Below, in pieces: positions 39,150 through 47,148 of a stretch of 64,000 nt of DNA (the first letter of the stretch is position 1; each line of letters begins with the position of its first letter). The translations under genes were made by a program, and so were the position numbers. The DNA is from Microbacterium sp. K24 (GTDB lineage: Bacteria > Actinomycetota > Actinomycetes > Actinomycetales > Microbacteriaceae). Below the pieces are notes generated by a model. The model did no database searches, was not told the DNA's origin, and saw only the letters and a list, made by a program, of their open reading frames with translations. The stretch is from assembly GCF_004794465.1 (NCBI RefSeq), contig NZ_SSDJ01000147.1:1-64000 (forward strand). The letters are read 5' to 3'.

Positions 39150-40244
39150 TTGGAAATCACGCCCCTGATCTGGATCATCACGATCGCGATCACCATCGCG
39201 TTCTTCGTGTACGAGTTCTTCGCCCACGTGCGCACGCCTCACGAGCCGACCATCGGCGAATCCGCGCGCTGGTCCGCCTTCTACATCGGTCTCGCCGTGC
39301 TGTTCGGCGTCGGTATCGGCATCGTCTCCGGATGGACCTTCGGCGGAGAGTACTTCGCCGGGTATCTCACCGAGAAGGCGCTGTCGATCGACAACCTCTT
39401 CGTCTTCCTCATCGTGATGACCGGCTTCGCCGTGCCGAAGATCTACCAGCAGAAGGTGCTGATGATCGGCATCGTCATCGCGCTGATCCTGCGCGGGATC
39501 TTCATCGCGGTCGGTGCCACGCTGATCGAGAACTTCTCCTGGATCTTCTACCTCTTCGGCGCGCTGCTGCTCTTCCTCGCGTACCGCCAGGCCTTCAGCA
39601 GCCACGAGAGCGACCCCGCCAACGGTCGCTTCATGACCTTCGTGCGCCGGCACCTGCCGGTCACGAACGAGTACCACGAGGCCAAGCTGACCGTCGTCAA
39701 GAACGGCACGCGCTTCGTCACCCCGATGCTGCTGACGATCATCGCGATCGGCTTCATCGACCTCGTCTTCGCCGTCGACTCGATCCCCGCGATCTACGGG
39801 CTCACCGATGAGGCGTACATCGTCTTCACCGCCAACGCCTTCGCCCTGATGGGGCTTCGTCAGCTGTACTTCCTCATCGGCGGACTGCTCGAGCGCCTCG
39901 TGTACCTCGCCCAGGGGCTCGCGGTCATCCTCGCGTTCATCGGCGTGAAGCTCGTGCTCCACGCGATGCATGTCAACGAACTGCCGTTCATCAACGGTGG
40001 CGAGCCGATGCTCTGGGCCCCCGAGATCCCGATCTGGTTCTCGCTGCTCTTCATCGCCGCGACGATCACCGTCGCCACGGTCGCGAGTCTCCTCAAGACC
40101 CGCCGGACGTCGGATGCCGCCGAGGCGACCTCAGCGACCGGCGCGGCACCGGTCGCCGGAGGCGCGATCAGCTCGCTCGAGAGCCCCACGACGTCAGAGA
40201 CCCCCACCCGCACGACCCACGCCACCGACAAGGAGACCTCGTGA
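39150..40244 (+). CDS. TerC-family membrane protein (probable manganese exporter)
   Basis: 364 residues with a TTG start at 39150 (GGAG 7 bases upstream); no ATG is better placed. About eight helices, with the conserved acidic residues SIDNLFVFLIVM and FIDLVFAVDSIPAIYGLT, which are the metal-binding core in TerC/Alx proteins. A long polar tail (Thr/Ser/Ala-rich, about 310-364) is cytosolic. The yybP-ykoY riboswitch upstream points to Mn2+ export, as with MntP and Alx/TerC of other bacteria, rather than tellurite resistance. Confidence 0.92.
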   Translation: MEITPLIWIITIAITIAFFVYEFFAHVRTPHEPTIGESARWSAFYIGLAVLFGVGIGIVSGWTFGGEYFAGYLTEKALSIDNLFVFLIVMTGFAVPKIYQQKVLMIGIVIALILRGIFIAVGATLIENFSWIFYLFGALLLFLAYRQAFSSHESDPANGRFMTFVRRHLPVTNEYHEAKLTVVKNGTRFVTPMLLTIIAIGFIDLVFAVDSIPAIYGLTDEAYIVFTANAFALMGLRQLYFLIGGLLERLVYLAQGLAVILAFIGVKLVLHAMHVNELPFINGGEPMLWAPEIPIWFSLLFIAATITVATVASLLKTRRTSDAAEATSATGAAPVAGGAISSLESPTTSETPTRTTHATDKETS

Positions 40245-40289
40245 GCGCGCCGCGCTGTTCCGCACCATCTTCGGACCCTGACAGTACGA

Positions 40290-40311
40290 GCGCCCGGCCT
40301 GGGCCGGGCGC
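40290..40311 (+). terminator. Terminator between terC and the CNNM gene
   Basis: GCGCCCGGCC (40290-40299) and GGCCGGGCGC (40302-40311): a perfect 10-bp stem with a 2-base gap, 45 bases after the TerC stop. Confidence 0.7.
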
Positions 40312-40338
40312 GCAGATCCCTCTGCGGAACCTCCGCTG

Positions 40339-41622
40339 ATGGGCGATCTGCTCTGGAACATCGCACTCGTCTTCGTCTTCGTGCTGGTCGGCGGAGTCTT
40401 CGCGGCGACCGAGATGGCCCTGGTCACCCTGCGCGAGAGTCAGATCAACGCGATCGGGCTCCGCGGACGACGGGGCGCCAAGGTGGCGGAACTCGCACGC
40501 AACCCGAACACCTTCCTCTCGGCCGTCCAGATCGGTGTGACGGTCGCGGGTTTCGCGTCGGCCGCCTACGGAGCGACCTCGCTCGCACCCTCGCTGGCTC
40601 CTCTGCTCGAGACGTGGGGCCTGGCCCCCGCACTGGCGCTCACGATCGCGACGGTCGTCCTGACGCTCGTCATCGCGTATCTCTCCCTGGTGCTGGGCGA
40701 GCTGGTCCCGAAGCGGCTGGCCATCCAGCGCAACGCGCAGTTCGCGTACACGGTGGCGCCGGCGCTCAACGGCTTCGCGACGGTGATGCGTCCCGTCATC
40801 TGGCTGCTCTCGGTGTCGACGAACGCGCTCGTGCGGCTGCTCGGCGGCGACCCGCACAAGACCGGCGACGAGATGACGGACGAGGAGGTGCGCGACATCG
40901 TCGCCTCCCACCAGGGACTGCCCGATGACGAACGGCGGATCCTCGACGACGTGCTTTCGCTGCGGGGGCGTCAGATCAGCGAGGTCATGCGACCGCGCCC
41001 CGAAGTCGTCGCCCTCGACGAGTCGGCGAGTGTGGCGGACGCCATGGTGCAGGTGCGGGATCTGCCGTTCTCCCGCTACCCGGTGTCGGATCGCTCCATC
41101 GACGACATCACCGGCTTCGTGCACGTCCGAGACCTGTTCGAGGCGGCGGGGGCGGACGCCACCGCGCCCCTGAGCTCGCTCGTGCGCGCCATCCCGTACA
41201 TCCCGTCGACAGCACGCGTTCTCCCGACGCTGACCCGTATGCGGGCGGACGGTCACCACATCGCGGTGGTCGTCGACGAATACGGCGGCACCGACGGACT
41301 GGTCACGCTCGAAGACCTCGTCGAGGAAGTCGTGGGCGAGATCTTCGACGAGTACGACGCCGATGTCACCGCCTCTCCCGATGCGGGCGTCGACGGCAGG
41401 CTCAACCTGCAGGACTTCGAGGAGCTCACCGGTCTTGCGATACCGCGCGGGTCTTCCGACACGATCGCCGGGTTCGTCACGGAGCGCCTCGGGCGACTCG
41501 CCGTCGTCGGCGACAGCATCGAGGTCGACGGAGCGACCCTGCGGGTGACCGAGCTCGATCGCCGCCGCATCTCCCGTGTGCAGGTGACCGCGCACACGGA
41601 GGCGGAGCCCGCGCCGGCCTGA
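40339..41622 (+). CDS. CNNM/CorC-family transporter (hemolysin-like)
   Basis: 427 residues. Residues 1-190 are a DUF21 membrane domain with four helices (GGVFAATEMALVTLRESQINAIG). Residues about 215-330 are two CBS domains (ISEVMRPRPEVVALDESASVADAM). Residues about 345-427 are a CorC_HlyC domain (NLQDFEELTGLAIPRGSSDTIAGFVTERLGRL). CNNM proteins carry Mg2+ or related ions. It follows terC after a terminator and so has its own promoter; the pairing suggests divalent-cation homeostasis. Confidence 0.93.
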   Translation: MGDLLWNIALVFVFVLVGGVFAATEMALVTLRESQINAIGLRGRRGAKVAELARNPNTFLSAVQIGVTVAGFASAAYGATSLAPSLAPLLETWGLAPALALTIATVVLTLVIAYLSLVLGELVPKRLAIQRNAQFAYTVAPALNGFATVMRPVIWLLSVSTNALVRLLGGDPHKTGDEMTDEEVRDIVASHQGLPDDERRILDDVLSLRGRQISEVMRPRPEVVALDESASVADAMVQVRDLPFSRYPVSDRSIDDITGFVHVRDLFEAAGADATAPLSSLVRAIPYIPSTARVLPTLTRMRADGHHIAVVVDEYGGTDGLVTLEDLVEEVVGEIFDEYDADVTASPDAGVDGRLNLQDFEELTGLAIPRGSSDTIAGFVTERLGRLAVVGDSIEVDGATLRVTELDRRRISRVQVTAHTEAEPAPA

Positions 41623-41655
41623 GGAGGTGCCGCCACGGAGCCTCCGTCTTGCGCC

Positions 41656-41736
41656 GACGTTTCGCGGAGCCGGTGACGAATCGCGGAGCGATCCCCAGGG
41701 AAACCTCCGCGAAACGTCATCACCTCCGCGAAACGT
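41656..41736. repeat. Inverted and direct GACGTTTCGCGGAG repeats
   Basis: GACGTTTCGCGGAG (41656-41669) faces two direct copies of its complement, CTCCGCGAAACGTC (41705-41718 and 41723-41736). The last copy touches the stop codon of the minus-strand arginase gene. The outer arms can form a 14-bp stem with either copy, giving alternative hairpins between convergent genes. It may be a bidirectional terminator or part of a dispersed repeat. Confidence 0.6.
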
Positions 41737-42641
41737 CACTCGATGCCGCGCGTGCCGAGGTCGCTCAGCCCCGCGTCGAGGATGTCGACCAGCAGTCGCG
41801 CGTAGCGGCCGTCGGGGTCGAGATCCGGGTCGAACACCGTGATGCTCGCGCCGATCGCCCCGGGAGCGAGTTCGCGCAGGAGATCCGTGAGCTGTGCAGC
41901 GCTCAGCCCTCCGGGATCGGGACTGTCGACCGCCGGCATCACCGAGGGATCGAGCACGTCGACATCGACCTGGAGCCAGTACCCGTCCGGCCCCGCGACC
42001 GCGGCCGACGCGGCGGCCACATCGGCTGCGCCGCGGGCGATGACGTCGGCCGCGGGAGTGACGAGTCCGAGAAGGGCGCGCACCTCCTCCTGTTCCTCGT
42101 CGTCGGCGCGATGGCCGATGTGCGCCGTCTGTGCGGCGTCGAAGTACGGGGAGAGGCCGTCGATGTCGGCGATCGCCGGCCAGTGCAATCCGATCGCGGC
42201 CGCGAGGTCTTCGCCCGCCACGCTCGCGCACTCGGCGCTGTTCCCCGGATGCCGGAAGTCGGTGTGCCCGTCGACATGCACCAAGCCGGTGCGCCCTCGT
42301 CTCGCCGACGCGATGCCGGCGCCGATGAGGAGGGAGCAGTCGCCGCCGATCACCAGGGGAGCATTCCCCGTCGTGAGCGCGTCGGTGAGGCGCACGGCGA
42401 GGCGCCGGGAGTGCTCGACCAGTGCCTCCTCGTTGCGCACGTGCCCGGGAGTTCGGGTGTCGTCGTCGTCGACGTAGCGGGCAGGGACGACGACGCCGCC
42501 GTCGGTCGCGCCCCTCGCGGCGAAGCGGGCGTGGAGACCGGCCTCGCGGAGGGCCTCGGGCGCCTTCGCCGTGCCGGGGACGCTTCCCCGCCGGGGCGGT
42601 CGCAGGCCGAGGTTGCTGGGTGCGGACAGCAGGGTGATCAT
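41736..42641 (-). CDS. Arginase/agmatinase-family (ureohydrolase) enzyme
   Basis: 301 residues. The binuclear manganese site is visible: GGDCSLLIG, VHVDGHTDF (D-x-H-x-D) and VDVDVLDPSVMP. These are the residues of arginase, agmatinase and formiminoglutamase, so it cleaves a guanidino compound to give urea or formamide. Some residues around the site (HTDF, rather than HADI in arginase) make the substrate unclear. No arginine-catabolic genes are near. Confidence 0.9.
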   Translation of the reverse strand: MITLLSAPSNLGLRPPRRGSVPGTAKAPEALREAGLHARFAARGATDGGVVVPARYVDDDDTRTPGHVRNEEALVEHSRRLAVRLTDALTTGNAPLVIGGDCSLLIGAGIASARRGRTGLVHVDGHTDFRHPGNSAECASVAGEDLAAAIGLHWPAIADIDGLSPYFDAAQTAHIGHRADDEEQEEVRALLGLVTPAADVIARGAADVAAASAAVAGPDGYWLQVDVDVLDPSVMPAVDSPDPGGLSAAQLTDLLRELAPGAIGASITVFDPDLDPDGRYARLLVDILDAGLSDLGTRGIE

Positions 42642-42674
42642 GAGCCCAGCCTGGTCGCGGCATCCGACATCGGC

Positions 42675-43580
42675 TCAGAGGGGGAAGCGCACGCCGGTCA
42701 GGCGCTCCGCGGCATCCCAGAGTGCGGCACCTGTCGCGGGCGAGCGCACCTCGTCGGACGCGCGCATGCGCGCGGGTGCTCCGCGGAATTCGAGCATCCC
42801 GCCCGGCCCCCAGTAGTCTCCGCCGCGGGCATCCGGTGCCGTGGCCGCATGGATCAGGGGAGCGGCGCCGTCATCCTTGCCCTGCACGAACGGCCGGCTC
42901 AGTGCGGCCAGGCCGCGCGCCAGCGGCGGCACCTCGACGAGGCCCGGCCGCGGCGCGGTGAGCGGGTCGACCGCGTAACCGGGATGCGCGCACAGCGCGG
43001 ATCGCGCGGAGTCGGACCAGCGCCGGTCGAGCTCGAACGCGAACGCCATGAGGGCGGCCTTGGAGCGTCCGTACTGGCGCAGCGAGGATCCGTGCCAGGG
43101 TTCCGAGAGACGGTCGGGCGCGATGTGCGCGAACCGATGTGCGAGCGAGCCGACGGCCACGACGCGGGCATCGTCGGCGAGGCGCGGGGCGATCCGCGCG
43201 AGCAGTGCGAAGTGACCGAGGAAGTTGGTGCCGATCATGAGGTCGAGGCCGTCGTGCGTGCGCGCGCCCTTATCAGCGGCCTTCACTCCGGCGTTGCAGA
43301 TGACCGTGTCGATCCGCTCGTCGATGTCGGCGGCAGCACGGTGGATGCTGTCGAGCGATCCGAGATCGACAGGGACGACGCGCAGCTCCGCGGCGGGAGC
43401 CTGCGCGGTGATGGCGTCGACGGCTGTCTGCGCGCGTTCCGGCGACCGGCATCCCAGAAGGATGCGCGCGCCTCGGACGGCGAGACGCTCGGCGCACCAG
43501 TAGCCGATGCCGGCATTGGCGCCGGTGACGAGGATCGTACGACCGTCCAGATCGTGCGGCTGCGACAGGGGAGCATCCAT
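42675..43580 (-). CDS. Short-chain dehydrogenase/reductase
   Basis: 301 residues. TGANAGIGYWCAERLA binds the nucleotide, NAGVKAADK is the structural motif, and YGRSKAALMAFAFEL carries catalytic Tyr and Lys. It resembles the retinol-dehydrogenase-like group, as does the 30348 product, with an extra C-terminal part (GGDYWGPGGMLEFRGAPARM). It lies 33 bases downstream of the arginase start on the same strand. Substrate unknown. Confidence 0.91.
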   Translation of the reverse strand: MDAPLSQPHDLDGRTILVTGANAGIGYWCAERLAVRGARILLGCRSPERAQTAVDAITAQAPAAELRVVPVDLGSLDSIHRAAADIDERIDTVICNAGVKAADKGARTHDGLDLMIGTNFLGHFALLARIAPRLADDARVVAVGSLAHRFAHIAPDRLSEPWHGSSLRQYGRSKAALMAFAFELDRRWSDSARSALCAHPGYAVDPLTAPRPGLVEVPPLARGLAALSRPFVQGKDDGAAPLIHAATAPDARGGDYWGPGGMLEFRGAPARMRASDEVRSPATGAALWDAAERLTGVRFPL

Positions 43581-43597
43581 CTCCCCAACCTAGGTGC

Positions 43598-44272
43598 TCA
43601 GTGGTGGTGGTCGTGGTCGTGGTCGTCGTCGTGATCATCCTCGAAGATCATCCCGACCGAGGTCGCGCAGGCGTCGCCCTTCCACGCCTCGACGCCCTCC
43701 CGCACGGCGAAGCCCGCGATGATCAGCCCGGCGACGGCATCCGCCCACCACCAGCCGAACAGGGAGTTCACGACGAGGCCCACGAGCACGGCGGCGGACA
43801 GGTAGGTGCAGATCAGCGTCTGCTTCGAGTCGGCGACGGCGGTGGCCGACCCGGCTTCGCGACCTGCTCGCCGCTCCGCGAGCGACAGGAACGGCATCAC
43901 CACCACGCTGACGGCGGTCAGGATGATCCCGATGGTGCTGTGCTCCGGACGCTCCGCCGTCACGAGGGCGAGCACGGATGTGGCCGTGACGTAGACGGCG
44001 AGCGCGAAGAAGGCGATGGCGATCACGCGCAGGGTCGGCTTCTCCCAGCGCTCGGGATCGCGTCGGGTGAACTGCCACGCGACGGCGGCCGCTGACAGCA
44101 CTTCGATGGTGGAATCGAGGCCGAACCCGACGAGCGCCGCCGAGGAGGCGATCGACCCGGCGGTGATCGCGATGACGGCCTCGATCAGGTTGTACCCGAT
44201 CGTGATCGCGACGATGAGCCGGATGCGACGGTGGAGGGTCTCGCGCCGGTCGGTGGTGAGGGTCGTCGACAT
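43598..44272 (-). CDS. Cation diffusion facilitator-like transporter, His/Asp-rich tail
   Basis: 224 residues from ATG 44272, which overlaps the stop of the sensor gene by one base. About six helices; GFGLDSTIEVLSAAAVAWQF and VADSKQTLICTYLSAAVLV contain the D-x-x-x-E/D metal-binding residues of cation efflux proteins. The C-terminus ends in an Asp/His run (EDDHDDDHDHDHHH) that can bind metal. Coupling to a CmtR-like regulator points to cadmium, lead or zinc export. Confidence 0.9.
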   Translation of the reverse strand: MSTTLTTDRRETLHRRIRLIVAITIGYNLIEAVIAITAGSIASSAALVGFGLDSTIEVLSAAAVAWQFTRRDPERWEKPTLRVIAIAFFALAVYVTATSVLALVTAERPEHSTIGIILTAVSVVVMPFLSLAERRAGREAGSATAVADSKQTLICTYLSAAVLVGLVVNSLFGWWWADAVAGLIIAGFAVREGVEAWKGDACATSVGMIFEDDHDDDHDHDHHH

Positions 44273-44607
44273 CAGCAGGTGCATCCTTCGCCGTCGCAGC
44301 AGTCCGGTTCGACGATCAATGTGACGCGCATGAGCTCGTCGAGGGCCGGCGCGAGGTGCGGATCGGCGAGGCGATAGCTGCTCCGTCGGCCGTCGGGCAC
44401 GCTCTCGACCAGGCCGCAGCCGCGGAGGCAGGCCAGATGGTTCGACATCACCTGACGGGAGACGCCGAGACCGTCGGCGAGCTCGGCGGGGTAGCGGTCG
44501 GATGCCCGCAGCGCGAGCAGGATGCCGGCGCGCGTCGGATCCGAGAGGGCGTGTCCGAGACGCGCCACAGCTGCGGTGTGGGTGAGGGAGGCCGTCGCCG
44601 TGGTCAT
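44272..44607 (-). CDS. CmtR-like ArsR-family metal sensor (Cd/Pb)
   Basis: 111 residues from ATG 44607. The recognition helix holds SRQVMSNHLACLRGCGLVES; two Cys spaced by three residues there (C-x3-C) correspond to Cys57 and Cys61 of M. tuberculosis CmtR, and the C-terminus, PDCCDGEGCTC, supplies the third ligand (Cys102 in CmtR) plus extra cysteines. It should sense Cd2+ or Pb2+ and repress itself and the transporter. The one-base TGATG overlap couples translation of both. Confidence 0.92.
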   Translation of the reverse strand: MTTATASLTHTAAVARLGHALSDPTRAGILLALRASDRYPAELADGLGVSRQVMSNHLACLRGCGLVESVPDGRRSSYRLADPHLAPALDELMRVTLIVEPDCCDGEGCTC

Positions 44608-44628
44608 GCGCCCACAGTACATCAGAAC

Positions 44629-44648
44629 CTGAATTCAGAGAATACTGA
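44629..44648 (-). promoter_or_regulatory. Putative operator of the CmtR-like gene
   Basis: CTGAATTCAG (44629-44638) is a perfect palindrome in an A/T-rich island of 25 bases immediately before the sensor gene; the flanks ATCAGAAC and ATACTGA extend partial symmetry. It is the obvious binding site for the repressor. Confidence 0.5.
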
Positions 44649-44663
44649 ACCAGATGCCGCTGA

Positions 44664-46157
44664 TCAGTAGTCGATGACCCTCTCGGCGACCTGCTCGCTG
44701 AACCCGCCCTCCGGGCCGGTGCCGAAGATCGTCACCGTGTGCCGACCGGAGGGCGCGGTCAGATCGATTTCTCCCGTCCAGCTGCCGTCGGCGCCGAGGG
44801 TCGCCGTCACCCCGGTGCTCCGGCCGTCGACGACGATCAGGATCACCGACCCGGCGATCCCGCTGATCGTGGCGGTGGCGATCGGAGGGCATCCGCTGGA
44901 CCCCGCGGTCGTCAGCGCGATATCGGCCCACCACGCGGGAGCCCGCGTGAGGAAGGTCTTCGGCGCCGGGTCCACCGGATCCACCGGATCCGGTGCGGCA
45001 ACCGGAGCGCTCTCGGCTCGGTCTTCCGGTTCTTCCGCGGGCGCCGGTGGGGAGACCTCGGCGATCGGAGCCGGGAGCTGACCGCTCGCACCGTCGACGG
45101 TCGGGGCGGTGTCGCTCGGTGCGACGTCGTTCGGGGCATCCGCGGAGGGGAGCGTGCCGGCCTCGAGTGGCGCGGGATCGGTCATCGGAGGGAGAGGCTG
45201 CGGGGATGCCGTCGCCGGCGGCACGGCGGCTGCCGTCACGTGCACGGCGGCATCCGGTTCTGCCGGGATCCGCAGGAGCAGACCCCCGCTGACGGAGACG
45301 GCGACGGCCACGGCGGCTGCGACGGGCCAGACCAGGGGAACGGCGAGGCCTGTGGCGGCCGCCGCCTGGCCCGCCCCGAAGTATGCGGGCGCGATGACCA
45401 GTCCGGCGCCGCCGACGAGAAGCGGGCCCAGGGTGATGGCGCGCGCCAGGTGCCGGGCTTCACCGGCCGCCGCGCGGCAGTCCGCGCACGACGCGAGATG
45501 CTCGGCGACGACCTTCTGCGGTCGAGGGCCCAGGCCGCCCTGCGCGTAGCCGCCGAGCAGCTCGATGACCCGGGCGTGGTCGGATCCCTCAGGTGCACGA
45601 CGCAGCTGCGCGGTGATCCACGCCTTGCGGAGCCCGTCCCTGGCGCGGTAGGTCAGGGCTGCCACCGCGTTCGCCCGCAGTCCGAGCACCTGGGCGATCT
45701 GACGCGGAGGAAGCCTCTCGACCTCGCTCAGCCAGAGCGCATGCTGCCACCGCTCGGGCAGAGCGCAGAACGCCTCGCTGAGTGCCGTGGAGTCCACCAT
45801 CGCCTCGACGTCGATCGTTCCGATGTCTGACGGGGGGTCGTCGACCAGCTCGATCGGCACTGTCGAGGGGGCGCGACGGGCAGCCGTCAGCCAGGTGTTG
45901 CGCACCGCCGTCAGCAGGTACGGCCGGAATCGCTCTTCCGGACCGCCGCCCCCGCGCACCACCTGAAGGATGCTCAGGAAGGCGTCGGAGACGACATCCT
46001 CCGGGTCAGGCGGGGCGGCCCCCAGGCTCCGGGCATAGGCCACGGCTGTCGGCGCGTGCCGACGCCAGAGTTCGGAGAATGCGCGTCGATCGCCGTCGCG
46101 ACTGCGCTGGAGCAGGACGGCATCAGGGAGAGCGTCGGCGTCTTCGGTGCCGGCCAT
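44664..46157 (-). CDS. ECF-type sigma factor fused to anti-sigma-like zinc, membrane and Ig-like regions
   Basis: 497 residues from ATG 46157 (MAGTEDADALPDAV). Residues about 12-190 are sigma regions 2 and 4 (AVLLQRSRDGDRRAFSELWRRH; LPPRQIAQVLGLRANAVAALTYRAR). Residues 215-235 have HLASCADCRAAAGEARH (H220, C224, C227), a ZAS-type anti-sigma motif. Two membrane helices lie at about 240-290. A Pro/Ala-rich linker (295-400) leads to an Ig-like domain outside the cell (about 405-497). Normally sigma and anti-sigma are separate proteins; here one chain could hold its own sigma part at the membrane until cleaved. No sigma or anti-sigma partner gene is adjacent. Confidence 0.85.
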   Translation of the reverse strand: MAGTEDADALPDAVLLQRSRDGDRRAFSELWRRHAPTAVAYARSLGAAPPDPEDVVSDAFLSILQVVRGGGGPEERFRPYLLTAVRNTWLTAARRAPSTVPIELVDDPPSDIGTIDVEAMVDSTALSEAFCALPERWQHALWLSEVERLPPRQIAQVLGLRANAVAALTYRARDGLRKAWITAQLRRAPEGSDHARVIELLGGYAQGGLGPRPQKVVAEHLASCADCRAAAGEARHLARAITLGPLLVGGAGLVIAPAYFGAGQAAAATGLAVPLVWPVAAAVAVAVSVSGGLLLRIPAEPDAAVHVTAAAVPPATASPQPLPPMTDPAPLEAGTLPSADAPNDVAPSDTAPTVDGASGQLPAPIAEVSPPAPAEEPEDRAESAPVAAPDPVDPVDPAPKTFLTRAPAWWADIALTTAGSSGCPPIATATISGIAGSVILIVVDGRSTGVTATLGADGSWTGEIDLTAPSGRHTVTIFGTGPEGGFSEQVAERVIDY

Positions 46158-46271
46158 CGATCCTCGTGCTTCCTGCGGTGGTTTCGTCCGCGCATCTCTG
46201 TCGGAGACCCGCGCGAATACTGTATACCGCGGGGTCCGCCCCCACGCGGATATGACATCCACCGACAAGAT

Positions 46272-46306
46272 CGCGGGTGGGATCCCTGGGAACAGGATCC
46301 CACCCG
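46272..46306 (-). terminator. Terminator between the export-protein gene and the sigma gene
   Basis: A perfect 13-bp stem, GCGGGTGGGATCC (46272-46284) and GGATCCCACCCGC (46294-46306), 9-base loop, 144 bases past the small export protein stop and 115 bases before the sigma start. Confidence 0.7.
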
Positions 46307-46449
46307 CAGGCCGCTCGGTGTGAGGGGTGCGCGGCCGGCGACGGAGCGAGTCAATATCCCCAAAGACTCGGCCCTCCGTCATAGGCAAGACTTCGCGGCG
46401 GACGATTCATGACGCGAGTCCAGAAGATCCGCGGCGACGTTCTTTCCGC

Positions 46450-46992
46450 TCAGCGGATGGCGTACACCGCGCTGCCGACGATCACGGCGACGACGGTCGT
46501 CCAGCCGATGATCGCAAGGGCCTGCCAGAACAGCACACGGGCCTTGTTCACGCCGGCGGCGGCGAGCATCGTGGCGGTGAAGTGCGTCGGGAGCAGCAGC
46601 GGGCCGAGCAGGCTGACGCCGGGGACGCCGTAGCGCTCGAACGCGCGCTGGAACTTGTCCCGACGTGCCGCCTTGCGATCGCTCTCCGCGGTCTGGACGG
46701 CGGTCTCGGTCACCGTCCCGCCGTTCGCGACGGCGGTCTCCCCGGCTCGTGTCCGGTTCAGGATGGCGCTGCGCGCCCCGGAGCTCGCCAGCACCAGCAC
46801 AGCGACGCACACGAAGTTGCCGACCATCGCGGCGATCGCGGCGACCACGGGAGGGATGCCGCCGATGATCCCGATGCTGGCCGCGCCCTCTCCCTCGATG
46901 AAGGGGATCGCGCCGGCGAGGGCGACGATGAGCGGCTGCACGAGGTCGGGGACCTGGGCGACCCAGTTCTGGAAGATCTCGATGAGGTTCAT
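46450..46992 (-). CDS. Small multidrug export-family membrane protein
   Basis: 180 residues, four or five helices. PLIVALAGAIPFIEGEGAASIGIIGGIPP at the start and RYGVPGVSLLGPLLLPTHFTATMLAAAGVNKARVLFWQ near the end are the conserved halves of the Sm_multidrug_ex family (PF06695). Its transport role is inferred from family name only. A basic loop (RKAARRDKFQRAFERYG) faces the cytosol. Single gene, followed by a strong terminator. Confidence 0.85.
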   Translation of the reverse strand: MNLIEIFQNWVAQVPDLVQPLIVALAGAIPFIEGEGAASIGIIGGIPPVVAAIAAMVGNFVCVAVLVLASSGARSAILNRTRAGETAVANGGTVTETAVQTAESDRKAARRDKFQRAFERYGVPGVSLLGPLLLPTHFTATMLAAAGVNKARVLFWQALAIIGWTTVVAVIVGSAVYAIR

Positions 46993-47116
46993 GGGGTGCT
47001 CCCGGTGATCGGTGCGAACGGCGTCTCCGTCGCGATGATCCCAGTCCAGCGTTCCTGCGCCGCGCGCGACAGTGCCGGCTCGTCACCGCTTTCCGGGTGG
47101 AACGCACGCCGTATCC

Positions 47117-47130
47117 GTGACATGTGTCAC
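47117..47130 (+). promoter_or_regulatory. Inverted repeat GTGACA-TG-TGTCAC at the kinase start
   Basis: A 6-2-6 inverted repeat covers the most upstream ATG (47122) of the kinase frame. Symmetry at this place suggests a regulator site and so a start downstream of it. Confidence 0.4.
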
Positions 47131-47148
47131 GCCCGTATCGTGTTGAAC

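Noticed and set aside
39150..40244. Tellurite resistance determinant
   Set aside because: Only the family name suggests this; the manganese riboswitch and conserved acidic metal residues point to Mn2+ export. No other ter genes are present.
40168..42663. An 831-codon open frame on the minus strand
   Set aside because: It lies over the CNNM and arginase genes, both with clear catalytic or family motifs. The product is Arg- and His-rich low-complexity sequence.
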